Origin: Chlamydiia bacterium
GTDB lineage: Bacteria; Chlamydiota; Chlamydiia; Chlamydiales; FEN-1388
Direction: 5' to 3'
DNA: 19,819 nucleotides
NCBI GenBank assembly: GCA_003170575.1
Contig: PMZB01000218.1
Location: 1-19,819, forward strand
Shown here: positions 1-7,334 of the stretch, one piece after another
How the letters are laid out: each line of letters opens with the position of its first letter
How positions within the stretch are numbered: the first letter of the stretch is position 1
The notes under the pieces: generated by a model
Database searches by the model: none
What the model saw: the letters and a program-made list of their open reading frames with translations, nothing else
What the model was told of the DNA's origin: nothing
Position numbers and translations under genes: made by a program

Positions 1-1
1 C

Positions 2-1424
2 TATTCATCCATCCCGCCTCAGCCTTCTTTGGAAGAGGGGCTAAAAGACAAGGTGTGTAGGGAATTAGAGGAGGACGTAAGCTCCAGCTGGGATGATTTC
101 CTATCACCCAATGAGGGAAATCCTCAGAATATGGCTCCGCTTCTGGCTCAGATGGGTTATGGGGTTTATGTCGGCCCTGGTACGCAGCGAATCATGTTTG
201 CGGCCGGATTAGCAGATCCTCGAAGATGTATAGGAATTGTTGGGCTTGATGTAAATCAAAATGTCAAGAAGGTGAATGAAGTAAGTATACTTTTTTTTCG
301 TCTCTCCGCTTCTCGGGAAGACCTCATCCAATTAGCTCGGCTTCCTAAAAATGAACAGGATAAAACGTCAAAACTGAAAGAGATAGATGCCAAGATAGTT
401 AAAGATGACCTAATTCCTCCCTTTATGAAAGACTACTATAGAAAAAATCTGCAGAATTATGTGGGGTTTTATTACAAAAGTGAGATGAACTGTTGGACTG
501 ACGATCCACAACTTTATAAAGGAAGCGCACATTTATGGGGCCCGTCATTCAATCAGGTAAATTACTTTAAGCACGACTCTGTTTTTCAAAAAATCCGAGA
601 GTATGCAATAGCCGGAAAGATAGTATCGATAGTTGGGAATATTAATGATTTATCCCTTCTCAACGGCTATCCAATTGGAATCGTGGATATATCTACCATC
701 TATTAAATATTCCTTTATAAAGTTTGATGATGTAGGCTTTCTTCAAGGAATTAGGACTAACTCTGGCGAGTATGCTGTCTATCAATTATTTACGTACGAA
801 GGCTTAAGCTTGGAACAAAATTCGGAACTGAAAGGATTGCATTCACGCCTCCTGGACGAATGGTATCGGATAGATTGGCCAAAGAAATTAACTCAACATA
901 TGTGGGGTTCTCCTTGGGCATGTAAATATTCTGAATCTCATCCTGTTCTTTGGGCATCTTATTCTCACGAAGCATTACTCGGGCTAAGAGAATATTGTGA
1001 AACATACCTATTGCAGATAAGCGATCGTTTTATAAATACCGAAGGTGAAGGTGTTAAAAAACTTGGGGAAGTTCCTCTTGAGTTTCTTAAAAAAGTTGTT
1101 CATGATCCGAAATTGAAGAGTTGCGTTGAGAATCTTATCGAGTACTGGCGCGAGATTGGTTTGCAAGCGGATATGGTTTTAATGGAAATTCCAGGATGGA
1201 AAGAAGCTTTTGAGAATGCAGTGAAAGAGAAGTGCATCCAATTAAGCCATGTCCAGCACAGGGCTGAAGACTTGGGGTTGTGGAGAACTTTTGTTGATAG
1301 GTTTGGCAAGTCGCGACTAGAAAATTTATATCGAGAATGCGGTTTATGCATGCCCTATTATTATCAGGAAGAAGTAAAAGAAGATCTGGGAGAATGTTCT
1401 GAAAAATATACCGATTATGAGTGA
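2..1424 (+). pseudogene. Frameshifted, 5'-truncated paralogue of the 2531-4132 gene
   Basis: Two overlapping reading frames together match the intact protein at 2531-4132 from about its residue 100 to its end. The first frame runs from the window edge to a TAA at 704-706 and ends in IGIVDISTIY. The paralogue has IAVVDTSNVY at the same place. The match then continues one base later in frame (KYSFIKF...), through an IPGWK motif shared with the paralogue and RFGKSRLENL (RFGKDRIARW there), to the TGA at 1422-1424. Skipping the T at 704 restores one continuous protein, so a single-base insertion best explains the break. The true start lies left of the window; the TTG at 29 is not convincing because the frame stays open upstream. 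The Rossmann-like motif is also altered (PGTQR here, VGAER in the paralogue). I infer a recently decayed duplicate. A sequencing error or +1 frameshifting are alternatives. Confidence 0.75.
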
Positions 1425-1472
1425 AGAATTAGCTTTACGGTTTATTTCTCTACGATCCGTGCGCCACGAAGT

Positions 1473-1799
1473 GTGCACTATCTAGCTGCTAGGACGAGAG
1501 CCAAAACTATAAGGACGAAGCTCAATAAGGTCACGGCTTGGATCAAGCGAGAGAGAAACATGCTCCCGCTGAGGAAAGTGTGGAGGACATTCATCGCGAA
1601 GATAAGAGGGCACATACAATACTACGGTGTGTCGCATAACTCTAGATGGGTAGGAAACTTCATACATCAGGCTGTCAGGATCATGTTCAAATGGCTGAAC
1701 CGTCGTAGTCAACGCAAAAGCTTCACGTGGCAGGATTTCGAGCAGTTTATGCAAGCATATCCATTGCCTTCCGTGTGCGTTGTGCATAGTCTGTTCTAA
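1473..1799 (+). pseudogene. ltrA: Group II intron maturase/reverse transcriptase, C-terminal fragment
   Basis: The 108 codons match the end of bacterial group II intron-encoded proteins. There is a maturase-specific (GIIM) region with LRKVWRTFIAKIRGHIQYYG and then FKWLNRRSQRKSFTW, followed by a YPLP...HSLF ending typical of these proteins. The reverse transcriptase fingers and palm domains, including the YADD motif, are absent. The frame is open upstream only to a stop at 1422-1424, which is the end of the preceding pseudogene. A GTG lies at 1473 but no convincing ribosome-binding site precedes it, so this is a remnant, not a functional gene. Intact members of the family splice and mobilise their host intron; this fragment cannot reverse transcribe. 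It sits directly 5' of intron RNA domains V and VI, the expected order for the intron's 3' end. Confidence 0.85.
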
Positions 1800-1833
1800 A
1801 TGGGGAACAGATAGTGGTAAAGGATATTATCTT

Positions 1834-1905
1834 GAGCCCGTTGCCTTAATTGGGCACGACGGGATCTAACTGGGGGGGGGCACGAGCAATCGTCTCCTCT
1901 ACCAC
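1834..1905 (+). ncRNA. Group II intron domains V and VI
   Basis: Domain V spans 1834-1866. An outer helix pairs GAGCCCGT (1834-1841) with ACGGGATC (1859-1866) with one mismatch. A two-base CG bulge and an inner TGCC/GGCA helix follow, which is the conserved catalytic hairpin layout. Domain VI runs from about 1868 to 1905. It contains a run of nine G, a perfect ACGA-GCAA-TCGT hairpin with a GNRA loop (1882-1893), and a C/T-rich return strand with an unpaired A at 1901 in CTACC, the usual branch-point context. This was read by eye without a covariance model. Confidence 0.75.
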
Positions 1906-1939
1906 ATCTAATGCCGAATGAGCTGCTTTTTGAGTCGGG

Positions 1940-2437
1940 TCAATTCTCGAGATTTTTTTTCTTTTCGGCTGGATCCAGTCGGTCGATGAAGAGCACGCCA
2001 TTTAAGTGATCATTTTCATGCATTACAATTTTTGCTTCCCAGCCTGAAAGCCTCGTTTTTTGCCATGCGCCTTGCTCATCTTGATACGAGATGGTGATGG
2101 AAACAGGGCGATCAACAGGTGCATAAATCCCAGGAATACAGGGATTTCCTTCTTGCTCGGTCCACGTCTCTTGACTTGGGTCCTCGATTTTTGGGTTAAT
2201 AAATACCCTTGGAGGGCCTGGCACAAGAGTTCCATCAGCATTTCGTATTGGGAAGCAAGCGACAAAGAGGGCAAGGCTTACGCCCACTTGAGGTGCTGCC
2301 ATCCCAAGGCCATGAAATGACTTTACCGTATCTTTCATGTTCTCAATAAGTGTGAGAATTTCTTGGTCAATTGTGTGAATGGGGAGAGATTTTTTTCGAA
2401 GGATTGGGTTTCCGATATAGATAAAGGGGAGGATCAT
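1940..2437 (-). CDS. def: Peptide deformylase, variant motif 2
   Basis: This protein should remove the formyl group from the N-terminal methionine of new proteins in the cytoplasm. Motif 1 is intact as GLGMAAPQ at residues 43-50, and motif 3 as HENDH at 140-144, giving two metal-ligand His residues and the catalytic Glu. Motif 2, normally EGCLS, reads EGNPC at 96-100. Asn98 therefore occupies the position of the usual metal-binding Cys, and a Cys lies two residues later. At 165 residues the length is normal to slightly short. ATG at 2437 is preceded by AGGA about nine bases upstream. The gene is isolated on the reverse strand between two paralogous + strand genes and is divergent from 2531-4132. 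Family membership is clear. Whether it is an active deformylase or a diverged second copy is open. Confidence 0.85.
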   Translation of the reverse strand: MILPFIYIGNPILRKKSLPIHTIDQEILTLIENMKDTVKSFHGLGMAAPQVGVSLALFVACFPIRNADGTLVPGPPRVFINPKIEDPSQETWTEQEGNPCIPGIYAPVDRPVSITISYQDEQGAWQKTRLSGWEAKIVMHENDHLNGVLFIDRLDPAEKKKNLEN

Positions 2438-2455
2438 CTACTGTGTCCTATTTTC

Positions 2456-2485
2456 TTGTTACCCAATACATAATAATGATAAAAT
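2456..2485 (+). promoter_or_regulatory. Putative sigma70-type promoter for the 2531 gene
   Basis: A -35 element TTGTTA (2456-2461, 4 of 6 consensus) and a -10 element TAAAAT (2480-2485, 5 of 6) are separated by 18 bases in the AT-rich divergent intergenic region. Predicted by eye only. Confidence 0.4.
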
Positions 2486-2530
2486 ATTTTAGGCAAAATA
2501 CTTTTTATAGAAAATTAATATGAGGCAAGC

Positions 2531-4132
2531 ATGGCGCTTTCAGTTCACGGATCAGGAGCTCGTACTGCACCTGCAGTACAAAATGAAATACCCGCTCCTC
2601 TCAGACAAAATGAAAACACGAATGGGCTTGTGGAAAGAGCCACCACTATTTTTCAAAAGATAAAAGGTCTCTTGTCCGCAGCAAGTGAGAAAAAACCGAA
2701 CTTGAACAATGCATCCTCTGTATCACAGCAAGTACAGGCTGTCTCTAAAAAAGAGATGCTTCAAAATATTAAATTCCCCGATGGACCATGCCTTGAATTA
2801 GATTTGAAAGACTTTATTTGTACAGATGTGGATATAAAAGCAGATTGTGGATTTAAAGACTATATAGCTCCCAACGAATGGCATCCTGAAAATGTGGCTC
2901 CTCATCTCAGAGATATGCCTCAAGGAATTATTGTGACTGTAGGGGCCGAGAGAGCATTGTTTGATCTTTTTTTTGCGGATCCTGCAAAATGCGAAGGCCT
3001 GGTAGTTAAAGATATCAACCCTCGGGTCAAAGCCTATATAGATTTTAACGTCCTTTTGCTTCGTATAGCAGAGTCCAGAGAAGAATATTGTGCATTAGCC
3101 AAAAGACCGGAAAATGACGAGGCTCTCAAGTTCAGACTTGATGCAATCCGAGCCAAGATTGAGGGAAGTCAAGATATTCCGTTATTTCTTAAAGGTTATT
3201 ATCAAAAGTATTTAAAAGACTTTGCGGGCGTATATTATAAGATAGATAAAGACTGGGCCTATGGATCTACCTGCTATCCTTCAATGGTTGATGCTTTCTC
3301 CGAAGTAAATTACCATAAAAACGATGCTCTTTTTGCGAAACTTCAAAGCTTTGCAAGAGCAGGAAGGATTGTATCAATGAGTGGAGAGATTAATGATTTA
3401 TCCCCTCTTCAAAAACAACAGATTGCCGTTGTTGATACATCGAATGTGTATGCGTATAGCATTCTTAATTTACAAAGGTACTCCTCTGATCGACCGATTC
3501 GCTTCATTTGGGTAGTTGGAACAGGAGGAAGATACCCGTCTATTTACAACTCGATAGAATTTACTCCCTTGAATACAGAAGAGAGAGAGGAATTAGATTG
3601 TATACATAGAAACCTTAAAGCTGCTGCCCAAAAAGAGAATTCGACGCAAACAGAATGGGTTACAATTTTGGGGTGGTTGCTTTTCGATTGCCATACTATT
3701 GAAAAAAAGGGTCAGCCTCCTGCTTCCATTTATTGTCGTGAAACGTTGATTAGGCTTCGGGAGTTTTGCGAAAAATATTTATTTGAGATCCCAGAGGTTG
3801 GTTTTATCCTCATGAAAGGCGACTGCTTGACAAAATTAAAAAATCTCCCACGGCAAAGTGTAGAAAACTTTAGCAAAGACTCCAGACTTGAGCCGCTTAT
3901 GAGCGACTTGTGTCAAAGTTGGCGCTATTTAGGAAGGACGTATATTGACTTTATGGATATTCCTGGATGGAAAGACGAGTTTGAAAAACACATGGTAGAA
4001 ACATGGTTTGGTTTAGAAGGTCTGATTACGCTCTTACGAGGCGAGGGGTTATTGCAAGAATTTATTCATCGCTTCGGTAAAGACCGCATCGCTCGTTGGA
4101 AGCCAGAACATCTGGCTCTGTTAGGTCTTTGA
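2531..4132 (+). CDS. Orphan-family protein, possible Rossmann/methyltransferase-like fold
   Basis: This is a 533-residue protein with ATG at 2531 preceded by GAGG. Residues 1 to about 90 are low-complexity and Ala/Ser/Gln-rich, as in some secreted effectors. From about residue 110 the pattern is IVTVGAERALFDLFF, then GLVVKDINPRVKAYIDFN and LLLRIAESREEY. Later come GEINDL and IAVVDTSNVY. A glycine-containing loop followed by an acidic strand end (KDIN) and a second one (VVDTSN) suggests a Rossmann-type nucleotide or SAM-binding domain. From memory it resembles the uncharacterised LIC_10091-like family, but I could not check this. The C-terminal third is helical with an IPGWKDEFE motif. No signal peptide or membrane segment is seen. 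A broken paralogue lies at 2-1424. It ends 59 bases before leuS with no terminator, so read-through into leuS is possible. Function is unknown. Confidence 0.7.
   Translation: MALSVHGSGARTAPAVQNEIPAPLRQNENTNGLVERATTIFQKIKGLLSAASEKKPNLNNASSVSQQVQAVSKKEMLQNIKFPDGPCLELDLKDFICTDVDIKADCGFKDYIAPNEWHPENVAPHLRDMPQGIIVTVGAERALFDLFFADPAKCEGLVVKDINPRVKAYIDFNVLLLRIAESREEYCALAKRPENDEALKFRLDAIRAKIEGSQDIPLFLKGYYQKYLKDFAGVYYKIDKDWAYGSTCYPSMVDAFSEVNYHKNDALFAKLQSFARAGRIVSMSGEINDLSPLQKQQIAVVDTSNVYAYSILNLQRYSSDRPIRFIWVVGTGGRYPSIYNSIEFTPLNTEEREELDCIHRNLKAAAQKENSTQTEWVTILGWLLFDCHTIEKKGQPPASIYCRETLIRLREFCEKYLFEIPEVGFILMKGDCLTKLKNLPRQSVENFSKDSRLEPLMSDLCQSWRYLGRTYIDFMDIPGWKDEFEKHMVETWFGLEGLITLLRGEGLLQEFIHRFGKDRIARWKPEHLALLGL
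2562..2579 (+). repeat. Perfect 7-bp inverted repeat in early coding sequence
   Basis: GTACTGC and GCAGTAC flank a four-base loop (ACCT), starting about 30 bases after the start codon of the 2531 gene. In mRNA this would be a stable hairpin near the initiation region. It may be chance. Confidence 0.6.
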
Positions 4133-4191
4133 TGGAAATTATTCCTTCACTACAGGTACACTTTCCTCCCGTCTGTATTTCGAGGTAAAGT

Positions 4192-6705
4192 ATGTCTGAG
4201 TATGATCACAAAAGTGTGGAAAAGAAGTGGCAGGATTTTTGGGAGGAGCACCACACGTTTCGATCTGAAGTAGATCCATTAAAGCCAAAGTTTTATGTAC
4301 TGGATATGTTTCCCTATCCTTCTGGTGCAGGGCTTCATATCGGACATGCTGTGGGATATACAGCAACGGATATTATTGCGCGGTATCGAATGACCCTTGG
4401 GTGCAATGTCCTTCACCCGATGGGGTGGGATAGTTTTGGGTTGCCTGCTGAACGATATGCGATCCGTAGCGGCATCCACCCAGCTATCACAACCCAGCAA
4501 AATATCGACACATTTAGAAGGCAGCTTAAGGCTCTTGGCTATAATTACGACTGGTCGCGCGAGATCTCTACTTGTGAGCCGTCTTACTATAAATGGACCC
4601 AGTGGATATTTACCAAATTATATGAAAAGGGCTTGGCATATGAAGCAGAGGTGCCAGTTAACTTTTGCCCAGCCCTTGGCACTGTTCTAGCGAATGAAGA
4701 CGTAGAAAATGGCAAATCCATTGAAGGCGGGCATGATGTTATCAGGATGCCGTTAAAGCAATGGATGCTGAAGATCACAGCCTATGCAGACAGGCTTCTG
4801 GAAGACCTTGATGGGCTTGATTGGCCAGAAGGCTTGAAACTTTTGCAGCGCAACTGGATAGGAAAAAGTGAAGGTGCGCAGCTTAATTTTCCCTTAGAGG
4901 GCGGTGGGGATATGCTCTCTGTCTTCACAACGCGCATAGACACACTTTTTGGTGTCACCTTTATGGCGATTGCACCAGAACATCCTTTCCTTGCAAAACT
5001 TACGTCAAAAGAACAAAAAAAGGCCGTCCAAGCATACGTGGAAGCAGCTCGCTCCAAAAATGATTTTACCAGGACTGAAGATAAGTCAGGTGTGTTTACT
5101 GGCGGGTATTGTGTGAACCCAGTAAATGGCGAGAAAATTCCTGTGTGGGTAGCAGATTATGTGCTTCCTACCTATGGTACAGGGGCTGTTATGGGAGTTC
5201 CTGCGCATGATGCACGGGATTTTGATTTTGCGTGCTTTAATAAGCTTCCTATAATGCAGGTGATTTCCCCAGTTGCACCTGTAGAGCATGAGGTAGGCAA
5301 GGCGTTTGAGGGAGAAGGGGTCTTAATCTTTAGTTCTTCGAACGAAATTGTTCTTGATGGTGTGCCTTCTGCAGAAGCAAAACAAAGGCTCTATAAATGG
5401 CTAGAGAAGAAAGGAATTGGGAAAAAAGCCATTCAGTATAAGTTGAGAGACTGGATTTTCTCACGCCAGCGGTATTGGGGAGAGCCTATTCCCGTTATTC
5501 ATTATGCTGACGGCACAAAAAGAGCTCTTGAGCTAGATGAGCTTCCGCTTGTCCCTCCAAAACTTGAAGATTTTGCCCCCCCAGGCGATGGCAGCAGCCC
5601 GCTCAACAAAGTGCCTGAGTGGGTAAATATCATTGATCCTAAAACAGGAAGGCCTGCAGTGCGCGAGACAAATACCATGCCTCAGTGGGCAGGCTCCTGC
5701 TGGTACTATCTTCGTTTTTGCGATCCGCATAATGATAAAAAGGCGTGGGATGAGGAAATAGAAAAATACTGGTCGCCGGTGGATCTTTATATAGGCGGAG
5801 CAGAACATGCGGTGCTGCATCTTCTTTATGCACGCTTCTGGCATAAAGTGCTGTACGATTGCGGCCTTGTATCTAGAAAAGAGCCGTTCCAGGCACTACG
5901 AAACCAGGGACTTGTGATGGCTCGGTCCTTCAAGGAAAGATCAGGCAAATATGTTGCTATAGACGAGGTAGCGGAAGATCAAGGCGTTTACCTCCATAAA
6001 AAGACTGGGGAGGTGTTGACGACCCAGATTGAGAAGATGTCAAAGTCAAAACTCAATGGAGAATCTCCTGATGAGATGTTAGAAGACTCAGGGGCTGATG
6101 CATTTCGTCTGGCAATAGCCTTTATGGGCCCCCTGGAAACAGAAAAAGTGTGGAATCATGATGCACTTAATGGGTGCCGCAGATTTTTGATTCGGGTCCA
6201 CGATATTGTGACAAGCAATAAGGTTCAAGAGAAGTTCGATGAGGCTGCAGAAAAGCTTATCCACAGGCTTGTAGACAAGGCTCGGCATGATTTAGAGATC
6301 TTCCAATTTAACACGGTCGTTGCCAAGATGATGGAGTTTGTGAACGAGATAGTAAGAAGAGAGTTTTATCCCAAAAAGGTCCTGGAGAAGTTTTTGCAAG
6401 TGCTGGCTCTTTTTGCTCCGCACATTGGCGAAGAGCTGTGGCAGCATCTTGGAAACACTCCGTCAATTTCCTCTGCCAGGTTTCCTGAGGCAGATCCTAG
6501 TTATTTGATAGATGAAGTTGTCACCTATGTTATCCAGGTGAATGGCAAACTTCGCGGGCGGCTTGAGTTGCCAAGAGATAGGTCTGATGAAGACCTTGTT
6601 GCTCTTGCCACCAGCCATCCAAATGTTGCTCGATTTTTGGACGGGAAAAAAGTATTGAAGACCGTTGTGGTGCCAAACAAGCTGCTCAATTTTGTGATTG
6701 AGTAA
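4192..6705 (+). CDS. leuS: Leucyl-tRNA synthetase
   Basis: This class I aminoacyl-tRNA synthetase charges tRNA-Leu with leucine in the cytoplasm. The catalytic core has HIGH at residues 49-52 and KMSKS at 615-619. Between them is the CP1 editing domain, with the conserved TTRIDTLFGVTF threonine-rich stretch and GTGAVMGVPAHDARDFDFA, which together hydrolyse mischarged tRNA. The region where E. coli LeuS has its zinc-binding Cys cluster (after CPALGTVLANEDV) has lost those Cys, as I recall for chlamydial LeuS. The anticodon-binding helical domain and the C-terminal extension are complete, and 837 residues is the expected length. ATG at 4192 is supported by GAGG at 4182-4185. The gene appears intact and housekeeping, flanked on both sides by accessory genes. 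Confidence 0.97.
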   Translation: MSEYDHKSVEKKWQDFWEEHHTFRSEVDPLKPKFYVLDMFPYPSGAGLHIGHAVGYTATDIIARYRMTLGCNVLHPMGWDSFGLPAERYAIRSGIHPAITTQQNIDTFRRQLKALGYNYDWSREISTCEPSYYKWTQWIFTKLYEKGLAYEAEVPVNFCPALGTVLANEDVENGKSIEGGHDVIRMPLKQWMLKITAYADRLLEDLDGLDWPEGLKLLQRNWIGKSEGAQLNFPLEGGGDMLSVFTTRIDTLFGVTFMAIAPEHPFLAKLTSKEQKKAVQAYVEAARSKNDFTRTEDKSGVFTGGYCVNPVNGEKIPVWVADYVLPTYGTGAVMGVPAHDARDFDFACFNKLPIMQVISPVAPVEHEVGKAFEGEGVLIFSSSNEIVLDGVPSAEAKQRLYKWLEKKGIGKKAIQYKLRDWIFSRQRYWGEPIPVIHYADGTKRALELDELPLVPPKLEDFAPPGDGSSPLNKVPEWVNIIDPKTGRPAVRETNTMPQWAGSCWYYLRFCDPHNDKKAWDEEIEKYWSPVDLYIGGAEHAVLHLLYARFWHKVLYDCGLVSRKEPFQALRNQGLVMARSFKERSGKYVAIDEVAEDQGVYLHKKTGEVLTTQIEKMSKSKLNGESPDEMLEDSGADAFRLAIAFMGPLETEKVWNHDALNGCRRFLIRVHDIVTSNKVQEKFDEAAEKLIHRLVDKARHDLEIFQFNTVVAKMMEFVNEIVRREFYPKKVLEKFLQVLALFAPHIGEELWQHLGNTPSISSARFPEADPSYLIDEVVTYVIQVNGKLRGRLELPRDRSDEDLVALATSHPNVARFLDGKKVLKTVVVPNKLLNFVIE

Positions 6706-6768
6706 AGTTTTTCTATTTGGTACCCTCGGCTTTTTGATATACAAACTTTTTAAGAGGAGGGAAAGCTT

Positions 6769-7149
6769 ATGATTGAGAGGACAAAGGAAGAGCAGCTAAG
6801 AACAGCATACTCTAATGTTGAGTCATCGCTTGAGGAAGTAAAAAGATGGGTTCGGAGAGAAGAAGAAAGAAGATCTGGACAACCGATTGTAGAGGCTAAG
6901 AAGGCACTGGAAAATTTCAGCGAAGCGATGAGCGCTAAACCTATGCAAAAAGGATTTGAAAACCTGAGCAAAAAACTGAAAGCGCAAGTGCTTGATGTGA
7001 TGCAAGATCCTGCTCTAGCCACGGCTCTGGGTACACATCAGGCTGAGGAGTTTATGCGGAAGTTGACAATGGTTTACAACTTGCTTTCTCCAGAAGCATC
7101 AAAAGGCCCTAAGGGAATAGGCCAGACGGACCCTCAGAGACCCCGGTAA
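6769..7149 (+). CDS. Small helical orphan protein
   Basis: This 126-residue protein has a strong ribosome-binding site (AAGAGGAGGG, 6752-6761) seven bases before its ATG, which supports a real gene. It is highly charged and predicted almost entirely helical. Residues 1-60 (SSLEEVKRWVRREEERR and onwards) could form a coiled coil. A less charged helical block covers about 65-110, and the tail (PKGIGQTDPQRPR) is basic and disordered. There is no signal peptide or membrane segment. It follows leuS by 63 bases and may be co-transcribed with it; a hairpin follows its stop codon. I do not recognise the family. A role as partner or chaperone for the neighbouring effector-like genes is conceivable from position only, and nothing in the sequence proves it. 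Confidence 0.6.
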   Translation: MIERTKEEQLRTAYSNVESSLEEVKRWVRREEERRSGQPIVEAKKALENFSEAMSAKPMQKGFENLSKKLKAQVLDVMQDPALATALGTHQAEEFMRKLTMVYNLLSPEASKGPKGIGQTDPQRPR

Positions 7150-7169
7150 TAAGAACCTCAAAAGATTAG

Positions 7170-7202
7170 TGCGTCAAGGCAGCGATGCAGGCGATTGGCG
7201 CA
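7170..7202 (+). other. Stem-loop after the 6769 gene
   Basis: TGCGTCAA (7170-7177) pairs with TTGGCGCA (7195-7202) with one G-T pair. An inner GCA/TGC stem carries a GCGA loop (7179-7188). No T-tract follows directly, so it is not a classical intrinsic terminator. It could be a weak terminator or an mRNA 3'-end structure. Confidence 0.35.
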
Positions 7203-7334
7203 TTCAAAAACCCCTTCTTTTCAATCAATAATTCAATTTTTTACATGTCCTGAAAGGTGCTATTTGTACAAAAAACCTCTATATAGTGTATAGATAGATT
7301 TTGAACTGAAAAATATCTTTATCTGGGGAGGATT

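Larger units (their letters stand above)
1473..1909 (+). mobile_element. 5'-truncated group II intron remnant
   Basis: The maturase C-terminus is followed within about 35 bases by recognisable RNA domains V and VI, the normal 3' end of a bacterial group II intron. The 5' ribozyme domains and most of the ORF are missing; the left junction lies between 1425 and about 1490. The exact 3' splice boundary is uncertain. About 1909 is an estimate, placed a few bases past the presumed branch-point adenosine at 1901. The domain V sequence looks like that of class C introns, which usually insert after terminator hairpins. I see no clear hairpin at this site. Confidence 0.75.

Noticed and set aside
29..706. 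TTG at 29 as the true start of the first gene
   Set aside because: The frame is open to the window edge, and the paralogue has about 100 more residues upstream, so the start is outside the window.
6769..7149. Type III secretion chaperone
   Set aside because: Such chaperones are usually acidic with an alpha/beta fold; this protein is rich in Lys/Arg and looks all-helical.
7264..7300. Promoter upstream of USP copy 1 (TTGTAC with TATAGA)
   Set aside because: The spacer would be 19 bases and the -35 match is poor; not strong enough to list as a feature.
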